Assembly (NCBI RefSeq): GCF_030010215.1
Contig: NZ_JASCRR010000005.1
Location: 216,314-280,313, forward strand
Direction: 5' to 3'
DNA length: 64,000 bases
Origin: Tianweitania sp. UT-5YL-CI-8
GTDB lineage: Bacteria; Pseudomonadota; Alphaproteobacteria; Rhizobiales; Rhizobiaceae
Part shown: positions 9,081 through 19,344 of the stretch, one piece after another
Numbering within the stretch: position 1 is the first letter of the stretch
How the letters are laid out: each line of letters begins with the position of its first letter
Program-made: the position numbers and the translations under genes
The notes under the pieces: model-generated
Database searches by the model: none
Told to the model about the DNA's origin: nothing
The model's input: the letters and a program-made list of their open reading frames with translations, nothing else

Positions 9081-11065
9081 CAGAAGGAGCTCCCGAACAT
9101 CATCCAGGTGACCAGCGCGACGACGCCGATCAGCATTGCGAATGCGTAGTGGTAGAGATAGCCGGTCTGCAGCTTGACGACGCGGTTGGTGACGTCGACC
9201 ACGCGAGCCGAGATGCCGTCGGGGCCGAGCCGGTCGATGACCCAGCCGTCGCCACGCTTCCACAGGAAGGTGCCTATCCGCTTGGCCGGCTGCACGAACA
9301 GGAAGTCGTACAATTCGTCGAAGTACCACTTGTTGAGCAGGAAGGCATAGAGCCCGCGATGCTGTTCGGCCAGGCGCTTCGGTGCCTCGGGCGACTTGAT
9401 GTAGAAGAGATAGGCAACAGCGAAGCCGGCGATCATGGCGAGGAACGGCGACAGCTTCACCCACATCGGCACTTCGTGGAAGTCGTGCAGTATATGGTTG
9501 CTCTCGGCGATGAAGATCGCGCCCTTCCAGAACTCTTCATAGTGGTGGCCGATGAAATACTCGTGGAACACGACGCCCGCGAACAGCGCGCCGACGGCGA
9601 GGATGAACAGCGGCACCAGCATCACCGGAGGCGATTCATGCACATGGTGCATGACATCGGCGGTGGCACGCGGCTTGCCGTGGAAGGTCATGAAAATCAG
9701 GCGCCAGGAATAGAAGCTGGTGAAACAGGCGGCGATGACCAGCATGACGAAGGCGAAGCCCGCGACCGCGTTGTGGCCGACGAAGGCGCCTTCGATGATG
9801 GCGTCCTTGGAGAAGAAGCCGGCCGTGCCGATGATCGTCGCCGGGATGCCGACACCGGTCAGCGCCAGCGTGCCGATGATCATCATCCAGTAGGTGGTTG
9901 GGATCAGCTTGCGCAGTCCGCCCATCTTGCGCATGTCCTGCTCGTCCGACACCGCATGGATCACCGAGCCCGAGCCCAGGAACAGCAGCGCCTTGAAGAA
10001 GGCATGCGTGAACAGGTGGAAGATAGCCGCCGAATAGAAGCCCATGCCGAGCGCCACGAACATATAGCCGAGCTGCGAGCAGGTCGAATAGGCGATGACG
10101 CGCTTGATGTCGTTCTGCACCAGGCCGACGGTCGCCGCGAAGAAGGCGGTGAAGGCGCCGATGAAGGTGACGAAGGTAAGCGCGGAATGGGACAGTTCGA
10201 ACAGCGGCGACAGACGTGCCAGCATGAACACGCCGGCGGTGACCATGGTCGCGGCATGGATGAGCGCCGACACAGGCGTCGGACCTTCCATGGCGTCTGG
10301 CAGCCAGGTGTGCAGAGGCACCTGCGCCGACTTGCCCATGGCGCCCATGAACAGCAGAAGGCAGACGACGGTGATCGCTGAATGCTTGTCGAGGTGATAG
10401 CCGAGGAAGTTCATCACCGTCTCGGCATGCTCCGCTCCTTCTGCCGGCAGGTACGTCGCGGCGTTGGCGAAGATGGTTGAGAACTGCACCGAGCCGAACA
10501 GCACGAACACGCCGAACAGACCAAGCAGGAAGCCGAAATCGCCGACGCGGTTGACGATGAACGCCTTCATGGCGGCGGCGCCGGCGGACGGCTTCTTATA
10601 CCAGAAGCCGATCAGCAGGTAGGACGCGAGACCGACGCCTTCCCAGCCGAAGAACATCTGTACCAGATTGTCCGACGTCACCAGCATCAGCATGGCGAAG
10701 GTGAACAGGCTGAGATAGGCGAAGAAGCGCGGCCGATGCGGATCGTGGTGCATGTAGCCGATCGAGTAGATATGGACCAGCGCCGAGACCGTATTGACCA
10801 CGATCAGCATGACGGCCGTCAGCGTGTCGATACGCAAGGCCCAGTCGGCCTGCAGCGAGCCCGAATCGATGAAGCGCAGAACAGGAATCGTGAAGGCTTC
10901 GGTATGACCGAGCGCAACAGTGAAGAACGCCACCCATGACAGGACGGCGACCACGACCATGAGGCCGGAGGTGATGTACTCCGAGGCCTTTGCGCCGAGC
11001 GACGTGCCGAACAGCCCGACGATCAGGAAGCCGGCGAGCGGCAGGAAGACAATTGCCTGATACAT
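9080..11065 (-). CDS. nuoL: NADH-quinone oxidoreductase subunit L
   Basis: A 661-aa antiporter-like subunit, the most distal of the complex I membrane arm. Conserved blocks include [20 protein letters not shown] near residue 134, [38 protein letters not shown] and [19 protein letters not shown]. The C-terminal third carries the long lateral-helix region and a final transmembrane anchor ([19 protein letters not shown]). It lies 10 bp after nuoK. Confidence 0.96.
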   Translation of the reverse strand: MYQAIVFLPLAGFLIVGLFGTSLGAKASEYITSGLMVVVAVLSWVAFFTVALGHTEAFTIPVLRFIDSGSLQADWALRIDTLTAVMLIVVNTVSALVHIYSIGYMHHDPHRPRFFAYLSLFTFAMLMLVTSDNLVQMFFGWEGVGLASYLLIGFWYKKPSAGAAAMKAFIVNRVGDFGFLLGLFGVFVLFGSVQFSTIFANAATYLPAEGAEHAETVMNFLGYHLDKHSAITVVCLLLFMGAMGKSAQVPLHTWLPDAMEGPTPVSALIHAATMVTAGVFMLARLSPLFELSHSALTFVTFIGAFTAFFAATVGLVQNDIKRVIAYSTCSQLGYMFVALGMGFYSAAIFHLFTHAFFKALLFLGSGSVIHAVSDEQDMRKMGGLRKLIPTTYWMMIIGTLALTGVGIPATIIGTAGFFSKDAIIEGAFVGHNAVAGFAFVMLVIAACFTSFYSWRLIFMTFHGKPRATADVMHHVHESPPVMLVPLFILAVGALFAGVVFHEYFIGHHYEEFWKGAIFIAESNHILHDFHEVPMWVKLSPFLAMIAGFAVAYLFYIKSPEAPKRLAEQHRGLYAFLLNKWYFDELYDFLFVQPAKRIGTFLWKRGDGWVIDRLGPDGISARVVDVTNRVVKLQTGYLYHYAFAMLIGVVALVTWMMFGSSF

Positions 11066-11075
11066 GGTCTTACCG

Positions 11076-11384
11076 TCAGCCCTTCATCATATTCACGTCT
11101 TCGACCGCGATGGAGCCGCGGTTGCGGAAGAACACGACCAGAATGGCGAGGCCGATAGCCGCCTCCGCCGCTGCCACCGTCAGCACGAACAGCGCGAAGA
11201 CCTGGCCCACCAGATCGCCGAGCGCGGCCGAGAAGGCCACGAAATTGAGATTGACCGCGAGAAGGATCAGCTCGACCGACATCAGGATAACGATGACGTT
11301 CTTGCGGTTGAGGAAGATGCCGAAAACGCCGATCGTGAACAGGATGGCCGATACGGTCAGATAATGCGCGATGCCGACCTGCAT
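11076..11384 (-). CDS. nuoK: NADH-quinone oxidoreductase subunit K
   Basis: A 102-aa three-helix membrane subunit of complex I. It shows the conserved buried glutamates within [18 protein letters not shown] and [20 protein letters not shown], both needed for proton transfer in the family. It begins 4 nt after an 88-aa gene that is not part of the canonical complex. Confidence 0.95.
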   Translation of the reverse strand: MQVGIAHYLTVSAILFTIGVFGIFLNRKNVIVILMSVELILLAVNLNFVAFSAALGDLVGQVFALFVLTVAAAEAAIGLAILVVFFRNRGSIAVEDVNMMKG

Positions 11385-11388
11385 ACCG

Positions 11389-11655
11389 TTATCCTTTCAC
11401 AGGAAAATGAGAGTTCATGTCAGCGACGGCCCGTAGTGCTGCGATTAGATTCTCAACTTCAGAAATCGCAAAGGCGACCGTGCCGTCATTGCGACCGGGA
11501 GCCTGAATGTATGAAAAATTCTCGGACTTGATGTGGACCGTGCGAACACCGTCCTTGTCCCACAAATACACAGAGGACCGGTACCCGGACGGCACCGAAA
11601 CCGAATACAGTTCTCGTCCCCACCATTGATCTTTTAGACGACGGAAGAAGCTCAT
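11389..11655 (-). CDS. Hypothetical 88-aa protein inserted between nuoJ and nuoK
   Basis: The predicted protein is soluble, 88 aa, mixed alpha/beta, with tryptophan-rich N-terminus ([20 protein letters not shown]), a [13 protein letters not shown] segment and a C-terminal helix ([20 protein letters not shown]). I do not recognise a family. It overlaps the nuoJ stop (ATGA) and ends 4 nt before nuoK, so its translation is coupled to the complex I subunits. nuoJ and nuoK are adjacent in nearly all nuo operons, which makes this gene a lineage-specific addition; a role in complex I assembly or regulation is only inference. Confidence 0.7.
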   Translation of the reverse strand: MSFFRRLKDQWWGRELYSVSVPSGYRSSVYLWDKDGVRTVHIKSENFSYIQAPGRNDGTVAFAISEVENLIAALRAVADMNSHFPVKG

Positions 11656-12272
11656 ATTCCCTTACCCGTCTCGACCTTCTTGACCTCGATTGCCATTTCA
11701 GGCGTGCGGCCGACCTGTGTCGCGATGTTCTGGCGCTTGACGCCCGGCTTGTGACGCAGGGTCAGAACGATGGCCCCGATCATCGCCACGAGCAGCACCA
11801 GACCGGCGATCTGGAAGAAATGCGCGTAGTCGGTGTAGAGGATGTCGCCCAAAGCCGCCGTGTTGCTGCGCGTCGCGATATCCGGTGTCGGCTGCGAAAT
11901 GGTCGATGCGAGGTCGGGCGCGAAGGCGAAGCCGCCAGCCACCACGATAAGCTCGGCCGCCAGGATGATGCCGACCAGCGCGCCGATGGGCGCGTATTGC
12001 AGCGCGCCGCTCTTCAGCTCAGCGAAATCGACATCCAGCATCATCACCACGAACAGGAACAGCACCGCCACCGCGCCGACATAGACGACGAGCAGGATCA
12101 GCGCGACGAACTCGGCGCCGGTCAGCAGGAAGAGTCCCGCGGCGTTGAAGAACGTCAGGATCAGGTACAGAACCGAATGAACCGGGTTGCGGGCGGAGAT
12201 GACCATGAAGGCCGACGCCACCGCGATGAAGGCGAAGAGGTAGAAGAATACCGCTTCCAGTCCGTTTAGCAT
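11652..12272 (-). CDS. nuoJ: NADH-quinone oxidoreductase subunit J
   Basis: A 206-aa membrane subunit of complex I with five helices: MLNGLEAVFFYLFAFIAVAS, the conserved NPVHSVLYLILTFFNAAGLF stretch, and LILLVVYVGAVAVLFLFVVM, which carries the pi-bulge helix (TM3) characteristic of the subunit. The hydrophilic C-terminal tail (HKPGVKRQNIATQVGR) is usual in alphaproteobacteria. It is separated from nuoI by 268 bp containing a palindromic element. Confidence 0.95.
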   Translation of the reverse strand: MLNGLEAVFFYLFAFIAVASAFMVISARNPVHSVLYLILTFFNAAGLFLLTGAEFVALILLVVYVGAVAVLFLFVVMMLDVDFAELKSGALQYAPIGALVGIILAAELIVVAGGFAFAPDLASTISQPTPDIATRSNTAALGDILYTDYAHFFQIAGLVLLVAMIGAIVLTLRHKPGVKRQNIATQVGRTPEMAIEVKKVETGKGI

Positions 12273-12413
12273 GGGTTCCCCCGGGTTTCCTTTTCAGGAC
12301 ACGGCGCCAAGGCGCCCTGCCCTACTCACAATCTTCGCGCCCGCTCTCCAGGCCCCTCGAAACTGCGCGTTCCTTAGACGAGCCGACCCGGCGCGTCCAT
12401 GCTTGGTTCCCTT

Positions 12414-12533
12414 CGCCCGTTTACCGGGAGAAGGTGGCCCGAAGGGCCGGATGACGGGCAGCGCAAACGCGGCAAAGATGGGTGCTGCCCCTCACCTGCC
12501 TGCCGGCATCCTCTCCCTGTAAACGGGGAGAGG
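12414..12533. repeat. Palindromic mosaic element, family B, between nuoI and nuoJ
   Basis: The left arm reads CCCGTTTACCGGGAGAAGG then TGGCCCGAAGGGCCGGATGA; the right arm contains CTCTCCCTGTAAACGGGGAG. The block TGGCCCGAAGGGCCGGATGA is shared with the elements at 28096-28223 (in cobN) and, with one change, 36504-36629 (in cobE). It forms an extended inverted repeat in the nuo transcript and may stabilise or attenuate the mRNA, but no function is shown. Confidence 0.8.
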
Positions 12534-12540
12534 AACGCAG

Positions 12541-13032
12541 TCATCGATACGGCGCATCCAATTCCATGTTGCGCGCGATTTCGCGTTCCCAGCGGTCGCC
12601 ATTGGCGAGCAGCTTGTCCTTGTCGTAATAGAGCTCCTCGCGGGTCTCGGTCGCGAACTCGAAGTTCGGTCCTTCCACGATGGCGTCCACCGGGCAGGCT
12701 TCCTGGCAGAAGCCGCAATAGATGCACTTCACCATGTCGATGTCGTAGCGAACGGTGCGGCGGGTGCCGTCATTGCGGCGCGGGCCGGCCTCGATGGTGA
12801 TGGCCTGTGCGGGGCAGATCGCCTCGCACAGCTTGCAGGCGATGCAGCGTTCCTCGCCGTTGGGATAGCGGCGCAGCGCATGCTCGCCGCGAAAGCGCGG
12901 GCTCTGTGGTCCCTTCTCGTAGGGATAGTTGATCGTTTCCTTCGGCGCGAAGAACTGGCGCATCGACAGGAAGAACGCTCCGACGAATTCCTTCAGTAGC
13001 AGCGACTTGGCGGCCTGAGCTAGCGCTGACAT
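12541..13032 (-). CDS. nuoI: NADH-quinone oxidoreductase subunit I
   Basis: A 163-aa ferredoxin-like subunit that carries clusters N6a and N6b between NuoG and NuoB. Two 8Fe-ferredoxin motifs are visible, [16 protein letters not shown] and [16 protein letters not shown]. The start at 13032 has a GGAGAG ribosome-binding site and matches the family N-terminus ([16 protein letters not shown]). Twelve extra N-terminal codons upstream are unlikely to be used. It begins 2 nt after a small membrane-protein gene. Confidence 0.96.
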   Translation of the reverse strand: MSALAQAAKSLLLKEFVGAFFLSMRQFFAPKETINYPYEKGPQSPRFRGEHALRRYPNGEERCIACKLCEAICPAQAITIEAGPRRNDGTRRTVRYDIDMVKCIYCGFCQEACPVDAIVEGPNFEFATETREELYYDKDKLLANGDRWEREIARNMELDAPYR

Positions 13033-13034
13033 GG

Positions 13035-13229
13035 TCACTCTCCAGCAAACAACGGGGCAACGAACCACCCCACGATGGGAAGCAGCACGAACTGACTGAT
13101 TCCCGTTATCTTCAAAACCCGCTTCGTCTCGGGCAGATCGACGCGGCTTGCAAGCAGGCGCAGCAGGGCGAAATCCACCACCGCGATGACAAGACCGATC
13201 AATGCGCCGATGAGACGTGCGGTCATCAT
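13035..13229 (-). CDS. Small two-helix membrane protein between nuoH and nuoI
   Basis: A 64-aa protein beginning [20 protein letters not shown] with a second hydrophobic helix ([20 protein letters not shown]) and a charged middle loop ([12 protein letters not shown]). The start overlaps the nuoH stop (ATGA), and the gene ends 2 nt before nuoI, so it is tightly embedded in the operon. It matches no canonical complex I subunit that I know. Two helices with a short polar loop suggest an accessory membrane protein or an assembly factor; this is inference. A longer upstream reading frame is an artefact of nuoH. Confidence 0.7.
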   Translation of the reverse strand: MMTARLIGALIGLVIAVVDFALLRLLASRVDLPETKRVLKITGISQFVLLPIVGWFVAPLFAGE

Positions 13230-14272
13230 GCGAGCCCCGTGATCTTCAGGAAGGCGGCGGTCGCCACCACCATGAACAGCGAGATCGGCAGAAAAACCTT
13301 CCAGCCCAGACGCATGAGCTGGTCGTAGCGGTAGCGCGGCACGAAGGATTTGACGATCGAGAACATGAAGAAGCCGAGGCAGACCTTCAGCACGAACCAG
13401 ACGATGCCGGGGACCCAGGTGAACGGCGCGAAGTCGAACGGCGGCAGCCAACCGCCCATGAACAGCAGCGCCATGAGCGCGCACATCAAGACGATCGCGA
13501 CATACTCGCCGAGGAAGAACAGCAGGAACGGCGTCGACGAATATTCGATCATGTGGCCGGCGACCAGCTCCGACTCGGCTTCCACCAGATCGAAGGGCGG
13601 GCGGTTCGTCTCGGCCAGCGCCGAGATGAAGAAGATGACGAACATCGGGAACAGCGCCAGCCAGTGCCAGTCGAGAAACGAGTTGGGCAGGCCCATCATG
13701 GTGCCGAGGCCGTCGCGCTGCGACAAGACGATGTCGGTCAGGTTGAGCGAGCCGACGCAGAGCAGGACGGTGACGATGACGAAGCCGATGGAGACTTCGT
13801 AAGACACCATCTGCGCGGCCGAACGCAGCGCGCCCAGGAACGGATATTTCGAGTTCGACGCCCAGCCGCCCATGATGACGCCATAGACCTCGAGCGAGGA
13901 AATGGCGAAGACATAGAGGATGCCGACATTGATGTTGGCGATGGCCCAGCCCTCGTTAACCGGGATGACCGCCCATGTGGCGATGGCCAGAACCGCCGAA
14001 ACCAGCGGCGCGAGCAGGAACACGCCCTTGTTGGCGCCGGACGGGATGACCGGCTCCTTGAAGACGAATTTCAGAAGGTCGGCGAAGGACTGCAGCAGGC
14101 CGAAGGGGCCGACGACATTCGGCCCGCGACGAAGCTGCACCGCTGCCCAGACCTTACGATCGGCGTAGAGCAGAAACGCGATGAAGACCAGGAGCACGAC
14201 AATCAGCACGACCGACTTGAGCAGCACGATCAGTGCGGGCAGCACGTAGAATGAAAAGAAACTGTCGTCCAT
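13226..14272 (-). CDS. nuoH: NADH-quinone oxidoreductase subunit H
   Basis: A 348-aa membrane subunit at the quinone site of complex I with eight helices. Signatures include [20 protein letters not shown] near residue 40, the acidic loop region [20 protein letters not shown] (here [20 protein letters not shown]) near 215, and [18 protein letters not shown]. The start at 14272 ([18 protein letters not shown]) sits 8 nt after the nuoG stop. Confidence 0.96.
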   Translation of the reverse strand: MDDSFFSFYVLPALIVLLKSVVLIVVLLVFIAFLLYADRKVWAAVQLRRGPNVVGPFGLLQSFADLLKFVFKEPVIPSGANKGVFLLAPLVSAVLAIATWAVIPVNEGWAIANINVGILYVFAISSLEVYGVIMGGWASNSKYPFLGALRSAAQMVSYEVSIGFVIVTVLLCVGSLNLTDIVLSQRDGLGTMMGLPNSFLDWHWLALFPMFVIFFISALAETNRPPFDLVEAESELVAGHMIEYSSTPFLLFFLGEYVAIVLMCALMALLFMGGWLPPFDFAPFTWVPGIVWFVLKVCLGFFMFSIVKSFVPRYRYDQLMRLGWKVFLPISLFMVVATAAFLKITGLA

Positions 14273-14280
14273 TGCCGCCC

Positions 14281-16353
14281 TTACTCCGCCGCCTGCTGGA
14301 AGCCGCCCTTGGCGAGTGCGGAGCACTCGGCCATGACCGCGGATGCACGCGCGATCGGATTGGTCAGGTAGAAGTCCTTCACCGTCGAGACGAAGGCGCC
14401 CTTGTTGAGAGTGCCGCCAAGCTGAGCGACGTTTTCGAGATCGCCCGCGACGCCTGCCTCGATCTCGTCGATGCGGGCGAAGTGCGGATGGTCGGCATAG
14501 AGCTTGCCGCGCAACTGCGCAAGCGAATCGAAGGGCAGCTTGTGGCCCAGCACGTCGGAAAGAGCGCGCAGGATCGCCCAGTCCTCACGCGCATCGCCAG
14601 GCGCGAAGCCAGCGCGCGCGGTCTGCTGGACGCGGCCCTCGGTGTTGACATAGGTGCCGGACTTTTCGGTATAGGCCGCGGCTGGCAGGATGACGTCGGC
14701 GCGGTGCGCGCCGGCATCGCCATGCGTGCCGATATAGACGACGAACGCGCTGGAAGCGGAAAGCTCCAACTCGTCGGCGCCGAGGAGGAACAGCACGTCG
14801 CTGTCGGCAACCATGCCGGCGACGTCCTTGCCGCCCTCGCCCGGCACGAAGCCGAGGTCGAGACCGCCGACGCGGGCAGCGGCCGTGTGCAGCACGGCAA
14901 AACCGTTCCAGGTATCGGACACAGCACCGACCGCCTGCGCCAGCTTGGCGGCGAGGCCGAGCACGCCGGCACCGCCGACGAGGGCGCCCTGCCCGACGAT
15001 GATCAGCGGGTTCTTCGCGTTGTTCAGCGTTTCGAAGAACGACCCGTTGCCGGCCGCCAGATCGCTTAGCGTATCGGCACCGGCACCGAGCTGCTCGTAG
15101 CCGTAACGCAGATCGCCAATGTTGCCGATCACGCCGACCGGCAGGTTGCCCTGCCGCCAGCGTTTGCGGATGCGGGCGTTGAGCACCGAAGCCTCGAAGC
15201 GCGGGTTTGAGCCGATGATCAGCACCGCGTCGGCATGGTCGATGCCTTCGATGGTGGGGTTGAAGATATAGCTGGAGCGGCCGAACGACGGATGCAGGGC
15301 CGTGCCGTCCTGGCGGCAGTCGATGTTCTTGGAGCCGAGCGAGCCCATCAACAGCTTGAGCGCATACATCTCTTCGACGGCGGCGAGATCGCCGGCAATC
15401 GCGCCGATCCTGTCGGCCGAGGTGGCGGCAACCTTATCCTTGATCGCGGCGAAGGCTTCCGCCCAGCTTGCCGGACGCAGCTTGCCTTCACGACGCACAT
15501 AAGGCCTGTCGAGGCGCTGCGTACGCAGACCGTCCCAGATGAAGCGGGTCTTGTCGGAAATCCACTCCTCGTTGACCTGCTCGTTGACGCGCGGCATGAC
15601 GCGCATCACTTCGCGGCCACGGCTGTCGACGCGGATCGCCGAGCCGACCGCGTCCATCACGTCGATGGATTCGGTCTTGGTCAGTTCCCACGGACGAGCC
15701 TGGAAGGCATAGGGCTTGGAGGTCAGCGCGCCGACCGGGCAAAGGTCGATGACATTGCCCTGCAGTTCCGACGTCATCGCCTGTTCGAGATAGGTAGTGA
15801 TCTCGGCGTCTTCGCCACGGCCGATCAGGCCGAGTTCGGAGATGCCGGCAACCTCGGTGGTGAAGCGAACGCACCGCGTGCAATGGATGCAGCGGTTCAT
15901 GATCGTCTTGACCAGCGGGCCGACATATTTGTCTTCGACCGCGCGCTTGTTTTCCTTGTAGCGCGAACCGTCCATGCCGAAGGCCATGGCCTGGTCCTGC
16001 AGGTCGCATTCGCCGCCCTGGTCGCAGATCGGGCAATCGAGCGGATGGTTGATCAGCAGGAACTCCATCACGCCTTCGCGGGCCTTCTTGACCATCGGCG
16101 TGTTGGTGAAGATTTCCGGCGCCTCCCCATTCGGGCCGGGGCGCAGGTCGCGGACGCCCATGGCGCAGGATGCCGCCGGCTTGGGCGGTCCGCCCTTCAC
16201 CTCGACAAGGCACATGCGGCAATTGCCGGCGATCGACAGCCTCTCGTGGAAGCAGAACCGCGGCACTTCCGCACCCGCTTCCTCCGCTGCCTGCAGCAGC
16301 GTGAAGTGGTCGGGTACCTCGATCTCTTTCCCGTCGACCTTTAGCTTTGCCAT
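14281..16353 (-). CDS. nuoG: NADH-quinone oxidoreductase subunit G
   Basis: The 690-aa iron-sulfur subunit of the peripheral arm. Cys34, Cys45, Cys48 and Cys62 bind the [2Fe-2S] cluster N1b; [20 protein letters not shown] contributes to N5 and [16 protein letters not shown] to N4. The remainder is a molybdopterin-oxidoreductase-like fold without cofactor motifs. Length is normal for alphaproteobacterial NuoG. It starts 73 bp after the helix-hairpin-helix gene. Confidence 0.96.
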   Translation of the reverse strand: MAKLKVDGKEIEVPDHFTLLQAAEEAGAEVPRFCFHERLSIAGNCRMCLVEVKGGPPKPAASCAMGVRDLRPGPNGEAPEIFTNTPMVKKAREGVMEFLLINHPLDCPICDQGGECDLQDQAMAFGMDGSRYKENKRAVEDKYVGPLVKTIMNRCIHCTRCVRFTTEVAGISELGLIGRGEDAEITTYLEQAMTSELQGNVIDLCPVGALTSKPYAFQARPWELTKTESIDVMDAVGSAIRVDSRGREVMRVMPRVNEQVNEEWISDKTRFIWDGLRTQRLDRPYVRREGKLRPASWAEAFAAIKDKVAATSADRIGAIAGDLAAVEEMYALKLLMGSLGSKNIDCRQDGTALHPSFGRSSYIFNPTIEGIDHADAVLIIGSNPRFEASVLNARIRKRWRQGNLPVGVIGNIGDLRYGYEQLGAGADTLSDLAAGNGSFFETLNNAKNPLIIVGQGALVGGAGVLGLAAKLAQAVGAVSDTWNGFAVLHTAAARVGGLDLGFVPGEGGKDVAGMVADSDVLFLLGADELELSASSAFVVYIGTHGDAGAHRADVILPAAAYTEKSGTYVNTEGRVQQTARAGFAPGDAREDWAILRALSDVLGHKLPFDSLAQLRGKLYADHPHFARIDEIEAGVAGDLENVAQLGGTLNKGAFVSTVKDFYLTNPIARASAVMAECSALAKGGFQQAAE

Positions 16354-16426
16354 CTTGCCTCAAACCCCTGCGGATGACCCGCATTCCGTTCTAGACCGGA
16401 GGCCTTGCGGCTTCCGCATTTCAATT

Positions 16427-17062
16427 TCAGTTTACGCCGTTTCCGGCAAGCTTCGACGCCTGACCGGTCCAGTCGTCCCGGCCAATGCGCCCGCCGAACG
16501 ATAGATGCTCGTCCACCCAGCCGATTTCTTCCTCGGTCCACGCGGCGATCTGCGCGTAGGTCCAGATTCCCAAACCGTTCAAAACCTGCTCCAGCTTCGG
16601 GCCGATGCCCGAAATCGCCTTCAAATCGTCCGGAGCTTCGGGCTTTTCCAGAGCCTGGGGCTTGACGAAAGCCGCCACCGTTTCTGCCACAATCACGTCC
16701 GTGACGGGTGCCACGACTTTCGGCTGCCGGACCGCGACGCGTTCGGCAACGGCGCGGCTGTCGTCCATCAGGATCTTGATGGTCGCGCGCGCCTTAGACT
16801 GTGCCGAGGGTTTGTCCTTGGCCGGCCTTGGGGGCTCGACCGCAGCAGGCTTCGCCAGTCCAGTTGGCTGCAGATTGGACAGCCGGCGCGTCATTTCGGA
16901 TGCCCCTTCGAGCATGCCGATCCAGACGCCGATGGCCTGGCCGGCCATGCCGAAGCCCAACGCCGTCATCGCAGCCGCACCCGCGAACGGATGCGCCATC
17001 AGGTTCGCAGCGCCTGCGACCTCTTCCTTCAGCGTCATTCCGATAGGGGTCTTGCCGGTCAT
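16427..17062 (-). CDS. Helix-hairpin-helix protein of the nuo operon (COG3743-like)
   Basis: A 211-aa protein. Residues about 20-55 contain alanine/glycine-rich hydrophobic stretches (FAGAAAMTALGFGMAGQAIG), followed by a Pro/Lys/Ala-rich linker. The C-terminal 60 residues form a helix-hairpin-helix module: DDLKAISGIGPKLEQVLNGL then WTEEEIGWVDEHLSFGGRI, the pattern annotated as a predicted H3TH nuclease-like domain. Genes of this sort occur inside nuo operons of Rhizobiales and their relatives. It starts 9 nt after nuoF. The HHH module probably mediates protein contact here and not DNA cleavage, since no nuclease core is present; that is inference. Confidence 0.75.
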   Translation of the reverse strand: MTGKTPIGMTLKEEVAGAANLMAHPFAGAAAMTALGFGMAGQAIGVWIGMLEGASEMTRRLSNLQPTGLAKPAAVEPPRPAKDKPSAQSKARATIKILMDDSRAVAERVAVRQPKVVAPVTDVIVAETVAAFVKPQALEKPEAPDDLKAISGIGPKLEQVLNGLGIWTYAQIAAWTEEEIGWVDEHLSFGGRIGRDDWTGQASKLAGNGVN

Positions 17063-17071
17063 GTGCCTGCC

Positions 17072-18379
17072 CTACTCCGCCGCGACCAGGATCGGTTCGG
17101 CGCGATGCGCGTTGCGCGAGAACTCGTCGATACGGCGCTCGATTTCCGGACGGAAGTTGCGGATCAGGCCCTGGATCGGCCATGCGGCCGCATCGCCCAG
17201 CGCGCAGATAGTGTGGCCTTCGATCTGCTTGGTCACGTCGAGCAGCATGTCGATCTCGCGCTTCTGCGCCTCGCCACGCACCAGACGCTCCATCACGCGC
17301 CACATCCAGCCGGTGCCTTCGCGGCACGGCGTGCACTGGCCGCAGCTCTCGTGCTTGAAGAAGTAGCTGAGCCGCGCGATCGCCTTCACGATGTCGGTCG
17401 ACTTGTCCATGACGATCACGGCCGCCGTGCCGAAGGACGACTTACGCTCGCGCAGGCCGTCGAAATCCATCGGGCAGTCGATGATGTCCTCGGCCTTCAC
17501 AACCGGGCAAGACGCGCCGCCGGGAATGACGGCCAGAAGATTGTCCCAGCCGCCGCGAATGCCGCCGCCATGCTTTTCCACCAGTTCGCGGAAGGTGATG
17601 CCCATCGATTCCTCGACTGTGCAGGGCGTATTCACATGGCCGACCAGCATGAACAGCTTCGTGCCGACATTGTTGGGACGGCCGATGGAGGAAAACCACG
17701 CCGCACCCCGGCGCAAAATGGTCGGCGCAACGGCGATGGATTCGACGTTGTTGACCGTCGTCGGGCAGCCATAAAGGCCCATATTGGCCGGGAATGGCGG
17801 CTTCAGGCGCGGCTGGCCCTTCTTGCCTTCCAGGCTTTCCAGCAGGGCTGTTTCCTCGCCGCAAATATAGGCGCCGGCGCCGTGATGGACGTAGATGTCG
17901 AAGTCGTAGCCGTTCTTGTTGTTCTTGCCGATCAGGCCCGCTTCATAGGCTTCGTCGATGGCAAGCTGCAGCGCTTCGCGTTCGCGGATAAATTCGCCGC
18001 GCACATAGATGTAGGCGGCAATCGCGCCCATGGCGAAACCCGCGACCAGGCAGCCCTCGACCAGCGTATGCGGGTCGTTGCGCAGGATTTCGCGGTCCTT
18101 GCAGGTGCCGGGTTCGGATTCGTCGGCATTGACGACCAGATAGGACGGACGTCCATCAGCGCCGGGCTTGGGCATGAACGACCACTTCAGGCCGGTCGGG
18201 AAGCCCGCGCCGCCGCGCCCGCGCAAGCCGGACGCCTTCATCTCGTTGATGATCCAGTCGCGGCCCTTCTCGAGAAGGCCGGCCGTGTTGTCCCATTGAC
18301 CACGCCGCTGCGCGCCCGCCAGCGACTTGTCGAAGCGGCCGTAGATGTTGGTGAAGATGCGGTCTTTGTCTTCAAGCAT
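17072..18379 (-). CDS. nuoF: NADH-quinone oxidoreductase subunit F
   Basis: The 435-aa NADH-binding and FMN-binding subunit of complex [21 protein letters not shown] near residue 52 binds FMN and [24 protein letters not shown] is the second conserved block; the cluster N3 cysteines lie in [16 protein letters not shown] with the distal Cys in [13 protein letters not shown]. It begins 11 nt after nuoE. Confidence 0.97.
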   Translation of the reverse strand: MLEDKDRIFTNIYGRFDKSLAGAQRRGQWDNTAGLLEKGRDWIINEMKASGLRGRGGAGFPTGLKWSFMPKPGADGRPSYLVVNADESEPGTCKDREILRNDPHTLVEGCLVAGFAMGAIAAYIYVRGEFIREREALQLAIDEAYEAGLIGKNNKNGYDFDIYVHHGAGAYICGEETALLESLEGKKGQPRLKPPFPANMGLYGCPTTVNNVESIAVAPTILRRGAAWFSSIGRPNNVGTKLFMLVGHVNTPCTVEESMGITFRELVEKHGGGIRGGWDNLLAVIPGGASCPVVKAEDIIDCPMDFDGLRERKSSFGTAAVIVMDKSTDIVKAIARLSYFFKHESCGQCTPCREGTGWMWRVMERLVRGEAQKREIDMLLDVTKQIEGHTICALGDAAAWPIQGLIRNFRPEIERRIDEFSRNAHRAEPILVAAE

Positions 18380-18390
18380 GCTGTTGCTCC

Positions 18391-19323
18391 TCAGACCGGC
18401 TTCTTGCCAGGGTTGCTCGACGGCTTGGCTTCGGCGTCCGACGTGTCGGGGGATTTGCGCTGACGCGCCTCGCCTTCGACCGCAGCCGACGTCTTGTTGG
18501 CTTCGTGCTTGGATTCTTTCGGCGCGTCCACGCTGGAAGCCTTCTCGGAGGCAGGAGCCGCCTTGGTGTCGGATGGCGACTTGATTGCCGGATTGGTCTC
18601 TGCGGCATCCGTCTTCGGCCTGCCGGCATTCGACGGCGCGACCTCCGGTTCGGCAGAACCCGCACCGGCGACTTCCTGGGCCTGCCGGTCGCGCGTTTCC
18701 TTGAGAACGTTGGTTTCGTTGCTCAAGGCCGTGAAACCGGAGATGGGAGCGGCAAAGAAGCGACCGTTCTGCGGACCTGGCGTAACCTGATCACCCTTCC
18801 CGGCCTCGAACAGATCGATGATCTCGGCCAGGCGTTCGGGCGTCAGGTCCTCGTACGTATCCTTGAACACCATCACCATCGGCGCATTCACACAGGCGCC
18901 GAGGCATTCGACCTCTTCCCACGACAGCGTGCCGTCGGCATTGGTGTGGAACTGATCGTGGTGGATCTTGCTGCGGCAGACATCCATCAGCGCTTCCGAG
19001 CCGCGCAATTGGCAGGGCGTGGTGCCGCAAACCTGGACGTGGGCACGCGTGCCGACCGGCTTGAGCTGGAACTGGGTGTAGAAGGTCGCGACTTCGAGCA
19101 CGCGGATATAGGGCATGTCGAGCATATCGGCGACATGCTCGATGGCCGACTTGGTCACCCAGCCGTCCTGTTCCTGCGCGCGCATCAACAGCGGGATGAC
19201 GGCCGATTGCTGGCGTCCCTCTGGATATTTCCGGATGGTATGCTGCGCCCAGGCGACATTCTCTTCGCTGAACGCAAAGGAGGCTGGCTGAACACTGGCT
19301 TCTGCTAGGCGGCGGACACTCAT
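18391..19323 (-). CDS. nuoE: NADH-quinone oxidoreductase subunit E with long low-complexity tail
   Basis: The 24-kDa [2Fe-2S] subunit (cluster N1a). The thioredoxin-like domain covers residues 1-180 with the cysteines in [12 protein letters not shown] and CLGACVNAP. Beyond residue 195 about 110 residues are disordered, rich in Ala, Pro, Glu, Lys and Ser ([20 protein letters not shown] and similar). Alphaproteobacterial NuoE often has a C-terminal tail, but this one is long. The total of 310 aa compares with about 165-240 in many bacteria. Confidence 0.95.
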   Translation of the reverse strand: MSVRRLAEASVQPASFAFSEENVAWAQHTIRKYPEGRQQSAVIPLLMRAQEQDGWVTKSAIEHVADMLDMPYIRVLEVATFYTQFQLKPVGTRAHVQVCGTTPCQLRGSEALMDVCRSKIHHDQFHTNADGTLSWEEVECLGACVNAPMVMVFKDTYEDLTPERLAEIIDLFEAGKGDQVTPGPQNGRFFAAPISGFTALSNETNVLKETRDRQAQEVAGAGSAEPEVAPSNAGRPKTDAAETNPAIKSPSDTKAAPASEKASSVDAPKESKHEANKTSAAVEGEARQRKSPDTSDAEAKPSSNPGKKPV

Positions 19324-19344
19324 GATTCTCGCTTCGCTTGTCTT

